Shown: positions 1 through 5,967, counted from the stretch's first letter. The stretch is 10,648 nt of DNA from Flavobacteriia bacterium (GCA_018500075.1 JAHBAN010000249.1:1-10648); one strand, 5' to 3'. The notes: a model not told the origin generated them from the sequence alone. Numbers and translations: made by a program.

Positions 1-20
1 CATAGGAGCTTTATCACAGG

Positions 21-111
21 GCCTTTTTCTTTCAGAAAATATCCCGGGGGGAGTATGAGGGGGGCAGCGCCCCCCTCACCGGTCGGATTTTCGCGCAGCG
101 AAAATTCGATC
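21..111. repeat. Cluster of three consecutive hairpins, probable intergenic repeat element
   Basis: Three inverted repeats follow one another just downstream of the mltG stop. The first is TTTTCT/AGAAAA (25-30 with 34-39, loop TTC). The second is a perfect 10-bp GC stem, TGAGGGGGGC with its complement (56-65 with 69-78, loop AGC). The third is a 14-bp stem with two G/T pairs (81-94 with 98-111, loop GCA) whose core ATTTTCGC/GCGAAAAT is perfect. Between the first two lies a CCCGGGGGGAG stretch. None has the classical GC stem plus long T run, so this is not a textbook terminator, although it may stop or stabilise the mltG transcript. Similar blocks (CCCCCGGGATATTTT next to short perfect hairpins) are, from memory, common between genes in Rhodobacteraceae; that part is recollection. 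Confidence 0.6.
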
Positions 112-132
112 CCTGACCACGCGCTGTCCCGT

Positions 133-1287
133 TCAATCGGCGGCGCGGTCGGCTTCGATCTTGCGCCAGCGGGCGACATTGGCGTTATGCTCGGCCAAAG
201 TCACCGCGAAGGCATGGCCACCGGTGCCATCGGCCACAAAGAAGATATAGTTGGTGCTGTCAGGGTCGAGCGCGGCCTCGATGCTGGCGCGCCCCGGATT
301 GGCGATCGGCGTAGGCGTGAGCGCGGGGATCACATAGGTGTTATAGGGCGTTGCGGCGCGCAGCTCGGAGCGGCGCAGACCACGGCCCAACACGCCCTGC
401 CCTTTGGTGATCCCGTAGATCACGGCGGGGTCGGTTTGCAGCTTCATGCCAAGGCGCAGGCGGTTTACAAAAACGCTGGCGACCTGACGGCGCTCCTCGG
501 GGATGCCGGTTTCTTTTTCGATCAGCGAGGCGAGGATCAGCGCCTCTTCGGGGCTTTTGAGCGGCAGATCCGCCACGCGGGCGGCCCAGGCTTGGGCAAG
601 AATGGCCTCCTGACGCGCGGCCATTTCGGCCAGAACCGCAGCGCGCGTGTCGCCCTTTTTGACCTCATAGCTTTGCGGCGCAAGGCTGCCTTCGGCGGGC
701 ACCGCCGCCACATCGCCCGCCAGAAGCGAAATCTGCTTGAGGCCTTCCACGATCTGCCAGCTTGTGACGCCCTCGGCCACAGCAATCCGAAAGCGCGTGT
801 CCTCCCTGTCGCGCACCGCGAGATAGGCCGCAGGGGCCTCTTCGGAGGCCGGGTCGAATTTGACTTTCTCGACATAGGTGCTGGTGGCGGGGTCAAGCTC
901 GCGCACCAGATTGGAGAGCTGGGTGACACCAATACGATAGACGATTTCGGTTCCGCAGGTGCTTGCCCCGCCACGGGTGATGATATCGGCGATGTCTTTG
1001 GGCGAGGATTTGGCCGGCACAAGATAGCTTCCGGCCTTGAGCTTGCTGGCAAGGCCGGCATAGTCCATTCCGACCCGCAGCAGCATTCCCGAGCGGATGG
1101 CCCCCTGCTCCTGAAGGCTCAGGCTGACGCGGTTTACAGTGGTGCCACGCTCCACGCGCAGACAGATTTGCTCCTCCAGCGGACCTTCCGCGCTATATTC
1201 GGTCTGGCCCCAGAGGATCAAACCGCCCAGCAGGAAGGTCGCGACAATGAGCATTGTCAGCGCGTTGGAAGCAATGTGGCGCCACAT
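133..1287 (-). CDS. mltG: Endolytic murein transglycosylase MltG (YceG family)
   Basis: The 384-residue product is an inner-membrane lytic transglycosylase that cleaves within nascent glycan strands and is thought to release them from the synthetic machinery. A single N-terminal membrane anchor spans about residues 9-28, leaving the rest in the periplasm. A LysM-like region follows (about 38-105), then the YceG catalytic domain. The motif around residues 255-261 (L-I-E-K-E-T-G) holds the catalytic glutamate equivalent to E. coli Glu218. It is followed by family-typical segments: VFVNRLRLGMKLQTDP (272-287), an A-T-P-Y-N-T-Y block near 312-318, and FVADGTGGHAF (350-360). Length fits the family. 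The start lies 4 bases after the fabF stop and its Shine-Dalgarno GGAAGG (1300-1305) is inside the fabF end, so translation is probably coupled to fabF. E. coli has pabC between the two genes; it is absent here. Confidence 0.95.
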   Translation of the reverse strand: MWRHIASNALTMLIVATFLLGGLILWGQTEYSAEGPLEEQICLRVERGTTVNRVSLSLQEQGAIRSGMLLRVGMDYAGLASKLKAGSYLVPAKSSPKDIADIITRGGASTCGTEIVYRIGVTQLSNLVRELDPATSTYVEKVKFDPASEEAPAAYLAVRDREDTRFRIAVAEGVTSWQIVEGLKQISLLAGDVAAVPAEGSLAPQSYEVKKGDTRAAVLAEMAARQEAILAQAWAARVADLPLKSPEEALILASLIEKETGIPEERRQVASVFVNRLRLGMKLQTDPAVIYGITKGQGVLGRGLRRSELRAATPYNTYVIPALTPTPIANPGRASIEAALDPDSTNYIFFVADGTGGHAFAVTLAEHNANVARWRKIEADRAAD

Positions 1288-1291
1288 CGGT

Positions 1292-2554
1292 TTACTCTAC
1301 CTTCCGGAAAATAACCGAGGCGTTTGTTCCGCCAAAGCCGAAGCTGTTGGAGAGCGCGATGTCGATTTTGCGTTCGCGTTTTTCGCCGGCGCAGAGGTCG
1401 ACCACGGTCTCGCAATCCACGGTGTCAAGGTTGATCGTGGGCGGGGCCCCCTGATCCCGGATCGCAAGGATCGAGAAAATCGCCTCGATCGCCCCCGCCG
1501 CGCCAAGCAAATGTCCGGTCATCGACTTGGTAGAGGACATCGAGAGCTTTGCGCTGGCCTCAGGCCCCATCATGCGCTCGACAGCGCCCAACTCGATGGT
1601 GTCAGCCATGGTCGAGGTGCCATGGGCGTTGACATAGTCAATCTCGGTGGGGCTGATGCCGGCGTTGGCACAGGCCGCACGCATGGCGCGCTCGGCACCC
1701 TCGTGGTCGGGGGGCGGGGCTGTGATGTGATAGGCATCCCCCGAAAGGCCGTAGCCGGCGACTTCGGCATAGATTTTGGCGCCGCGCGCTTTGGCGTGTT
1801 CGTAGTCTTCCAGCACAACAACGCCCGCGCCCTCGCCCATGACAAAGCCGTCGCGGCTTGCATCCCATGGGCGGGAGGCTTTGGTGGGGTCTTCGTCATG
1901 GCCTGTCGAGAGCGCTTTGCAGGCGTTAAAGCCGGCAATGCCGATTTCACAGATCGCCGCTTCGGCCCCGCCTGCGACCATAACATCGGCATCGCCATGT
2001 TGAATGAGGCGCGAGGCGTCGCCGATCGCGTGGGCGCCTGTGGAGCAGGCTGTGACAACCGAGTGGTTTGGCCCCTTGAAGCCATAGCGGATGCCGACTT
2101 GCCCTGAAATCAGGTTGATCAGCGCGCCCGGAATAAAGAACGGCGAGACACGACGCGGGCCTTTTTCGGCCATCAGGAGCGTGGTTTGCTCGATTGACTT
2201 CAAGCCGCCGATCCCCGAGCCGATCATCACGCCCGTGCGCAGGCGGCTTTCTTCGTCTTCGGGCATCCAGTCGGCGTCTTGCACGGCCTGCGCGGCAGCG
2301 GCGATCCCGTAGAGGATGAAGTCATCAACCTTGCGGCGCTCTTTTGGCTCCATCCAGTCATCGGCGTTGAAGGTGCCGTCTGTGCCATCGCCATGTTTGA
2401 CTTCGCAGGCGTATTTGGTTGTGACCCGCGCAGGGTCAAACTGCGTGATCCGCGCCGCCCCTGACTTGCCGGCCAGAATATTCTTCCAGCTGTCTTCAAC
2501 GCCACCCCCAACAGGTGTGACCAGTCCCAGCCCTGTAACAACAACACGACGCAT
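1292..2554 (-). CDS. fabF: 3-oxoacyl-[acyl-carrier-protein] synthase II (KAS II)
   Basis: FabF is the condensing enzyme of type II fatty acid synthesis: it joins malonyl-ACP to a growing acyl-ACP with loss of CO2, in the cytoplasm. The 420-residue protein is full length and collinear with thiolase-fold KAS enzymes. The active-site cysteine is Cys170 in VVTACSTGAHA. The two decarboxylation histidines are His311 (NAHGTST) and His348 (SMTGHLLGAAG), with the conserved lysine at Lys343. The C-terminal glycine-rich SNSFGFGGTNAS block (402-413) is intact. The start is supported by AAGGGG about six bases upstream (2561-2566) and by the usual family N-terminus MRRVVVTGLG. The gene precedes mltG in one unit. 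It is separated from acpP by 236 bases containing a terminator, so it probably has its own promoter, for which I see no convincing -35/-10 pair. Confidence 0.98.
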   Translation of the reverse strand: MRRVVVTGLGLVTPVGGGVEDSWKNILAGKSGAARITQFDPARVTTKYACEVKHGDGTDGTFNADDWMEPKERRKVDDFILYGIAAAAQAVQDADWMPEDEESRLRTGVMIGSGIGGLKSIEQTTLLMAEKGPRRVSPFFIPGALINLISGQVGIRYGFKGPNHSVVTACSTGAHAIGDASRLIQHGDADVMVAGGAEAAICEIGIAGFNACKALSTGHDEDPTKASRPWDASRDGFVMGEGAGVVVLEDYEHAKARGAKIYAEVAGYGLSGDAYHITAPPPDHEGAERAMRAACANAGISPTEIDYVNAHGTSTMADTIELGAVERMMGPEASAKLSMSSTKSMTGHLLGAAGAIEAIFSILAIRDQGAPPTINLDTVDCETVVDLCAGEKRERKIDIALSNSFGFGGTNASVIFRKVE

Positions 2555-2660
2555 GATGTGCCCCTTTTATCTGTCTCTTGCCTGCTCTTAGCGCTTCTTG
2601 GGGGCGAGGGGCAAGAGCGGCTTGCGCCAAGAGGCGCGGCGCGGCGGCCCAGAGGCCCAG

Positions 2661-2732
2661 AAACCGGGGTTTAAAACGGCGGCTAAAAACGGGCTTAAAA
2701 AAACCAGCGCCCGAAAAGGGCAGATAAAAAAA
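2661..2732 (-). repeat. A-tract / imperfect tandem array upstream of fabF
   Basis: Six runs of three to seven A (plus strand) lie at 2661-2663, 2673-2676, 2685-2689, 2697-2703, 2714-2717 and 2726-2732, separated by GC-rich words such as ACGGC, ACGGGC and ACCAGC. Centres are about 12-15 bases apart, giving an imperfect repeat of roughly T-N-AAAAA-CGGGC. The last run doubles as the T tract of the acpP terminator. The array sits 100-180 bases upstream of fabF in otherwise GC-rich DNA. It could bend DNA or stimulate a fabF promoter. The sequence shows only the array; the role is inference. Confidence 0.5.
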
Positions 2733-2757
2733 CGGCCCGCTGTGCAGCAGGCCGTTT
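2726..2757 (-). terminator. Intrinsic terminator downstream of acpP
   Basis: Read on the minus strand, AAACGGCC pairs with GGCCGTTT, extended inward by T-G, G-C and C-G pairs (11-bp stem, 6-base loop), and the stem runs directly into a T tract complementary to 2726-2732. It begins 33 bases after the acpP stop. It should let acpP be expressed far above fabF, as expected for the abundant carrier protein, with fabF-mltG served by read-through or their own promoter. Confidence 0.88.
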
Positions 2758-2790
2758 CAACAGGGTCACGCTGGCCTTGGGCCTGCGCGA

Positions 2791-3024
2791 TTATGCTGCT
2801 TCTTTGATGAATTTAACCGCGTCACCGAAGGTCTGGATTGTTTCGGCGGCGTCATCTGGGATTTCGATCCCGAATTCTTCTTCAAAAGCCATGACCAGCT
2901 CGACTGTGTCGAGGCTGTCTGCGCCCAGATCGTCGATGAAAGATGCGTTTTCCACAACTTTGTCTTCTTCTACACCAAGGTGCTCGACAACGATTTTCTT
3001 TACACGGTCTGCGACGTCGCTCAT
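2791..3024 (-). CDS. acpP: Acyl carrier protein
   Basis: AcpP is a small acidic cytoplasmic protein that carries growing acyl chains as thioesters on 4'-phosphopantetheine. The 77-residue sequence has the family length and a single four-helix ACP fold. The prosthetic group attaches to Ser37 in the invariant LGADSLDTVELVM motif (33-45). Helix III residues FGIEIPDDAAETI (50-62) are typical. The start is fixed by GAGGAT (3031-3036), six bases upstream of the ATG. The gene lies between fabG and fabF as in most proteobacteria. It is flanked by a 247-base upstream gap with a candidate promoter and structured leader and by a strong downstream terminator, so it is probably an independent high-level transcript. 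Confidence 0.98.
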   Translation of the reverse strand: MSDVADRVKKIVVEHLGVEEDKVVENASFIDDLGADSLDTVELVMAFEEEFGIEIPDDAAETIQTFGDAVKFIKEAA

Positions 3025-3030
3025 GTGTTT

Positions 3031-3155
3031 ATCCTCATAACAATGGGCTTTTGGCCCGGGTTTTGCCCATGCCCCACAGGGCTGGCGGTTTGAAGTGCCC
3101 TAGGGGCGGTTCGTCTCCCGCTTGGGAGGGCCTGAAGGCTCGCTTTGCGGCGAAC
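3031..3155 (-). promoter_or_regulatory. acpP: Predicted structured 5' leader of acpP
   Basis: Between the candidate promoter and the acpP ribosome-binding site, several short inverted repeats lie almost end to end (plus-strand positions, folded as minus-strand RNA). A GTTCG/CGAAC pair (3151-3155 with 3109-3113) encloses a CTCCC/GGGAG hairpin with loop AAGC (3124-3128 with 3115-3119) and two weak 3-bp stems. Then come GCCC-CTA-GGGC (3097-3107), GCCC-TGTG-GGGC (3071-3082) and ATGGGC/GCCCAT around a 16-base loop (3043-3048 with 3065-3070). The last stem ends six bases before the GAGGAT Shine-Dalgarno. The pairings are visible; that they form a functional leader is inference, because GC-rich DNA gives short stems by chance. 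Confidence 0.35.
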
Positions 3156-3173
3156 ATCCAGAAATCTCGGTGG

Positions 3174-3201
3174 CCTATAGCACACGCCAAGGCTTTGGCA
3201 A
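3174..3201 (-). promoter_or_regulatory. acpP: Candidate sigma-70-type promoter for acpP
   Basis: On the minus strand TTGCCA (3196-3201, five of six matches to TTGACA) is followed after 16 bases by TATAGG (3174-3179, four of six matches to TATAAT). This is the best promoter-like pair in the fabG-acpP gap and would give a leader of roughly 140 bases. No start site has been measured. Confidence 0.5.
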
Positions 3202-3271
3202 ATGCTTTGTCCAAATTAGCGCGCGCGCTCGGGTTTGCAAGCGCAAGAACGCCAGCCGCGCCCGCAGCAGA

Positions 3272-4009
3272 TCACAGCATCGCCATTCCGCCGTTCACGT
3301 GCAGGGTTGCGCCTGTGACATAGGCGGCTTCGGGGCTGGCCAGATACAGGACGGCCGCGGCGATCTCTTCGGGCTGGCCCATCCGTGCGGCCGGAATCTG
3401 CACGTTGATTTTTTCTTTTTGCTCCTCGGTCAGCTTGTCTGTCATGGCTGTGGCAATAAAGCCGGGGGCGATGGCATTGGCGGTGATGCCGCGGCTGGCG
3501 ACCTCATAGGCGATGGATTTGGTCATGCCGACCATACCCGCTTTGGAGGCGGCGTAATTGGCCTGCCCCGGATTGCCTGTGGCGCCCACGATAGAGCTGA
3601 TGTTGATGATACGGCCCCAGCGGGCTTTCATCATCGGGCGCATCACGCCCCGGCACAGACGCATGGTTGAGGTCAGGTTGACATCGAGCACGCTTTGCCA
3701 TTCGTCATCTGACATCCGCATGAAAAGCTGGTCGCGGGTGATCCCTGCGTTGTTGACCAGAATGTCGAGCGCGCCCATCGCCTCGATGGCCTGTTTGGGG
3801 AGCGCATCGACGGCCTCGGCGTCTGACAGGTTGCAGGGCAGCACATGGGCGCGCGCGCCCAGCTCGGCGGCCAGCGCCTGAAGCGGCGCCTCGCGCGTGC
3901 CCGAGAGCGCCACGCTCGCCCCTGCCCCGTGGAGCGCCTTGGCAATGGCTCCGCCTATTCCGCCTGACGCGCCTGTCACGAGCGCGCATTTTCCCGTCAG
4001 ATCAAACAT
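3272..4009 (-). CDS. fabG: 3-oxoacyl-[acyl-carrier-protein] reductase
   Basis: FabG is the NADPH-dependent reductase of the fatty-acid elongation cycle, turning 3-oxoacyl-ACP into (R)-3-hydroxyacyl-ACP in the cytoplasm. The 245-residue protein is a classical short-chain dehydrogenase. The nucleotide-binding glycine motif is VTGASGGIGGA (11-21), followed by NNAG (86-89) and Asn111. The catalytic triad is Ser139 (INISSIVG), Tyr152 and Lys156 (NYAASKAG). The C-terminal VTGATLHVNGGMAM is typical of FabG. The start has AAGGAT (4016-4021) six bases upstream. It lies 24 bases after fabD and clearly belongs to its operon. I see no good terminator after it; a GC-alternating palindrome near 3218-3229 lacks a T tract. 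Confidence 0.97.
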   Translation of the reverse strand: MFDLTGKCALVTGASGGIGGAIAKALHGAGASVALSGTREAPLQALAAELGARAHVLPCNLSDAEAVDALPKQAIEAMGALDILVNNAGITRDQLFMRMSDDEWQSVLDVNLTSTMRLCRGVMRPMMKARWGRIINISSIVGATGNPGQANYAASKAGMVGMTKSIAYEVASRGITANAIAPGFIATAMTDKLTEEQKEKINVQIPAARMGQPEEIAAAVLYLASPEAAYVTGATLHVNGGMAML

Positions 4010-4033
4010 ATCTCTATCCTTTTGCTTGGGCCT

Positions 4034-4978
4034 TCAGCCCTTGAGCGCCTCAAGCGCGGCGGTCACATCGTCGGGCGTGCCCACGTTGCGACAGGTGATT
4101 TCCTTGTTGATGCGCCGCACCATACCCGAGAGCGCCTTGCCTGCGCCGATTTCCCAGATCTCGCTGATGCCTTGGGCCTCGCCCATGTAAAGCACGCTTT
4201 CGCGCCAGCGCACCGAGCCCGTGACCTGCTCCACCAAAAGCGCGCGGATCATCACCGGATCAGACAGCGCTTCGGCGCTCACATTGGCCACCAGCGGCAC
4301 AGCCGGCGCCTTGATCTCTACGCTGGCAAGTGCGTCGGCCATCACATCGGCGGCGGGGGCCATCAGGGCGCAGTGAAACGGCGCGCTGACGGGCAAGAGC
4401 ATGGCGCGTTTGGCGCCTGCGGCCTTGGCCAGCTCGACGGCGCGCTCGACGGCGGCTTTGTGGCCGGACACAACCACTTGGCTTGGGTCATTGTCATTGG
4501 CCGCCTGACAGACATCATTTTGCGCGGCCTCTGCGGCAACGCTTTGCGCGGTGGCAAAATCAAGCCCCAGAAGCGCCGCCATAGCGCCGACACCCACCGG
4601 CACGGCCTCTTGCATGGCTTTGCCACGAATGCGCAGCAGGCGCGCGGTATCAGCGACAGAGAGCGCGCCCGCCGCCGCCAGAGCGGAATATTCGCCGAGC
4701 GAATGGCCGGCCACGAGCTTGGCATCGCTGATTTTGACGCCTTCGGACTCAAGCGCGCGCAAGGCGGCAAGAGACGTGGCCATCAAAGCGGGCTGGGCGT
4801 TTTGGGTGAGCGTGAGGGCTTCGATTTCGCCCTCCCAGATCAGCGCGCTGAGCTTTTCGCCCAGAGCCTCATCGACCTCGTCAAACACGGCTTTTGCGGC
4901 TGGATAGGCCTCGGCCAGAGCACGGCCCATGCCGATGGTTTGGGCACCCTGCCCGGGAAATACGAATGCGCGGCTCAT
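4034..4978 (-). CDS. fabD: Malonyl-CoA:ACP transacylase
   Basis: FabD transfers malonyl from CoA to acyl carrier protein, supplying the two-carbon donor for FabF and its paralogues. The 314-residue product has the family length. The oxyanion motif GQGAQ is at 9-13, the nucleophile Ser93 in GHSLGEYSALAA (91-102), the carboxylate-binding Arg118 in LRIRGKAM, and the catalytic His202 in SAPFHCALM. The frame is open further upstream to 5059, but I chose the ATG at 4978. It gives the standard N-terminus MSRAFVFPGQGAQ and has GAGGGGGG (4983-4990) four bases before it, whereas the 27-residue extension looks non-conserved and crosses the upstream terminator region. It leads the fabD-fabG unit, with acpP, fabF and mltG beyond. 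Confidence 0.97.
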   Translation of the reverse strand: MSRAFVFPGQGAQTIGMGRALAEAYPAAKAVFDEVDEALGEKLSALIWEGEIEALTLTQNAQPALMATSLAALRALESEGVKISDAKLVAGHSLGEYSALAAAGALSVADTARLLRIRGKAMQEAVPVGVGAMAALLGLDFATAQSVAAEAAQNDVCQAANDNDPSQVVVSGHKAAVERAVELAKAAGAKRAMLLPVSAPFHCALMAPAADVMADALASVEIKAPAVPLVANVSAEALSDPVMIRALLVEQVTGSVRWRESVLYMGEAQGISEIWEIGAGKALSGMVRRINKEITCRNVGTPDDVTAALEALKG

Positions 4979-4982
4979 CTTG

Positions 4983-4990
4983 CCCCCCTC
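4983..4990 (-). promoter_or_regulatory. fabD: Ribosome-binding site deciding the fabD start
   Basis: On the minus strand GAGGGGGG ends four bases before the ATG at 4978. It supports this start over the longer open frame beginning at 5059. Confidence 0.8.
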
Positions 4991-5006
4991 AGTGTTGTTC
5001 AGAGCA

Positions 5007-5034
5007 ATTAGCCCGAAGCGGGGGAGCGCCGCAA
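5007..5034 (-). promoter_or_regulatory. fabD: Weak candidate promoter for fabD-fabG
   Basis: On the minus strand TTGCGG (5029-5034) is followed after 16 bases by GCTAAT (5007-5012, four of six matches to TATAAT), which would start transcription about 20 bases before fabD. The pair sits directly after the terminator of the upstream gene, where a promoter is needed. The -35 match is poor, so this is tentative. Confidence 0.3.
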
Positions 5035-5036
5035 CG

Positions 5037-5065
5037 AAAAAGGCCAATGCGCGCGGCACCGGCCT
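5037..5065 (-). terminator. Intrinsic terminator of the upstream membrane-protein gene
   Basis: On the minus strand AGGCCGGTGC pairs with GCATTGGCCT (10-bp stem with two G-U pairs, loop CGCGC) and continues into a run of T. It lies 24 bases after the stop of the 5090-5638 gene and 58 bases before the fabD start, so it insulates the fab cluster from that gene. Confidence 0.88.
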
Positions 5066-5089
5066 CTCAAAACCGCCAAACGCCGCGGG

Positions 5090-5638
5090 TCAGGCGGTGC
5101 GGGCAAAACTCGGGCCGAGGGCGGCGCGCAGGGCATCGAGCGCCTCGACCTCTACCCCCAAAGGCAGCTCGACTACGGCGCGGCCATGATGGTCGCGGGC
5201 GATAAAGACGCCATCGCGCACATCGACTTCGCTCAGCTCGTCATAGCGATAGGTCACCGTCTTGGAGACCCGGCCAAAATCATTGCGCTCGATCACGTGC
5301 AGCCGCTCGGAGCGCGGATCCAGCGTCACTTCGGGATAGCTGCGGCGCATCGGGGCGATCAGGGCCAGACCGGCAAGGCTGGCTGAAACGGTGAGAAAGA
5401 GCTTCATGAGCTGTGCGCTCTGGTTCCATGTCGAGCCGGGCACAGCCCAGAGGCCCAGAGCCGCCATCAAAAGGACAGAGCCGGCAAAGACATGAAACAG
5501 CCGCAGCGGCGGGAGCGCCTTCAGGGCATGGGCCTCGCCCGAGGCACTCGCCCCTTGCGGCAGGGTGAGATGTATGGCCTTGGCCAATGTCTGCTGGGCC
5601 TCTGTGTGGCGGTGAGCAAGGGCGCGGTGCACTGTCAT
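5090..5638 (-). CDS. Uncharacterised two-helix membrane protein
   Basis: I do not recognise a named family. The 182-residue protein has a polar N-terminal part (1-44) and two hydrophobic segments, about 47-65 and 77-96, separated by a short PGSTWNQ-containing loop. A C-terminal soluble domain of about 85 residues begins RRSYPEVTLDP. The alternating pattern of this last part (LHVIER, TVTYRYDELSEVDV, GVFIARD, AVVELPL) suggests a beta-rich, PH-like fold exposed on one side of the inner membrane. The start is supported by GGGAG seven bases upstream (5646-5650). It is transcribed alone, divergently from rpsF and toward fabD, and ends in its own terminator. Codon use resembles its neighbours, so it is probably a resident gene. 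Function unknown. Confidence 0.8.
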   Translation of the reverse strand: MTVHRALAHRHTEAQQTLAKAIHLTLPQGASASGEAHALKALPPLRLFHVFAGSVLLMAALGLWAVPGSTWNQSAQLMKLFLTVSASLAGLALIAPMRRSYPEVTLDPRSERLHVIERNDFGRVSKTVTYRYDELSEVDVRDGVFIARDHHGRAVVELPLGVEVEALDALRAALGPSFARTA

Positions 5639-5734
5639 CTATGGTCTCCCGATCAGGCCCGTTCTGGGCTGTGACATTCTCTGGTGGGGACTGTGCGGCT
5701 CTGATCGGGCAAAACAGGGGAGCCAAAGCGTTAA

Positions 5735-5769
5735 AATCTGGGCAATTTAAGATAGATTGTGCCCAGATT
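5735..5769. repeat. Perfect inverted repeat upstream of rpsF, possible operator
   Basis: AATCTGGGCA (5735-5744) and TGCCCAGATT (5760-5769) are perfect 10-base inverted copies separated by 15 AT-rich bases. The centre-to-centre distance of 25 bases is near two and a half helical turns. It lies about 100 bases upstream of the minus-strand gene and about 200 upstream of rpsF. It has no clear T tract on the plus side and only TTTT on the minus side, so a protein-binding site is as likely as an RNA hairpin. The binding factor is unknown. Confidence 0.55.
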
Positions 5770-5878
5770 GCGGCATCACCCGCGCGCGCCCTGCCCCAGC
5801 AGCGCCCAAAACCACGGGCAAGCGCGGGATTGAGGCTTGCGACCCTGCCCAAATCGGGGTAAGCGCACTGGTCTTCTG

Positions 5879-5884
5879 TATAAA
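5879..5884 (+). promoter_or_regulatory. rpsF: Candidate -10 element of the rpsF operon
   Basis: TATAAA matches five of six positions of TATAAT and is immediately preceded by TG. No TTGNNN sequence lies 16-18 bases upstream; the nearest, TTGCGA at 5837-5842, is too far away. If real it would start the rpsF transcript near 5891 with a leader of about 77 bases. Confidence 0.35.
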
Positions 5885-5890
5885 AGTGAA

Positions 5891-5934
5891 CCGCGCAGCT
5901 CTCGTGGATGGGTCGCAGAAGACGAATATGACCC
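5891..5934 (+). promoter_or_regulatory. rpsF: Possible structured leader of rpsF
   Basis: Two short hairpins lie in the presumed leader: CCGCG with CGTGG (5891-5895 with 5903-5907, one G-U pair, 7-base loop) and GGGTC with GACCC (5910-5914 with 5930-5934). In several bacteria the S6:S18 complex represses its own operon through a leader RNA mimicking its 16S rRNA site. Whether these hairpins are such a site cannot be told by eye; I do not see the full described motif. Confidence 0.25.
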
Positions 5935-5955
5935 TCCTATGAAATGCGCACAGAA

Positions 5956-5960
5956 AAGGA
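5956..5960 (+). promoter_or_regulatory. rpsF: Ribosome-binding site deciding the rpsF start
   Basis: AAGGA ends seven bases before the ATG at 5968. The alternative in-frame ATG at 5944 has only pyrimidine-rich sequence (CCCTCC) before it, so the shorter protein is preferred. Confidence 0.8.
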
Positions 5961-5967
5961 AAAGCAG

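Larger units (their letters stand above)
5639..5967. other. Divergent intergenic region between the membrane-protein gene and rpsF
   Basis: This 329-base stretch must hold promoters for both directions. It contains a perfect inverted repeat (5735-5769), a TATAAA box and two leader hairpins nearer rpsF, listed separately. I see no supported gene. Open frames crossing it lack ribosome-binding sites and run on into other frames of rpsF or of the flanking gene. I found no good -35/-10 pair for the minus-strand gene. Confidence 0.6.

Noticed and set aside
1..3. CAT at the left edge as the start codon of another minus-strand gene.
   Set aside because: The upstream minus-strand sequence (AAAGCTCCT) lacks a purine-rich ribosome-binding site and only three bases of any such gene would be in the window.
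55..1314. A 419-codon plus-strand open frame opposite mltG.
   Set aside because: It mirrors mltG on the other strand, has no recognisable domain or ribosome-binding site, and is the expected by-product of GC-rich codon use.
1139..2107. A 322-codon plus-strand open frame opposite fabF.
   Set aside because: FabF is complete on the minus strand with all catalytic residues; the antisense translation resembles no protein family and crosses the fabF-mltG junction.
3218..3229. AGCGCGCGCGCT palindrome downstream of fabG as a terminator.
   Set aside because: Self-complementary without room for a loop, at most a short stem, and followed only by AATTT; not convincing.
4022..5011. A 329-codon plus-strand open frame opposite fabD.
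   Set aside because: His-, Gly- and Arg-rich translation typical of antisense frames; FabD is fully supported on the other strand.
4979..5059. Longer FabD N-terminus (27 extra residues).
   Set aside because: The extension runs through the terminator-promoter interval, has no family match, and the internal ATG has a strong Shine-Dalgarno.
5731..5750. Two TTAA boxes resembling a CtrA site.
   Set aside because: The spacing is 12 bases instead of the 7 of the CtrA consensus, and the flanking bases do not match.
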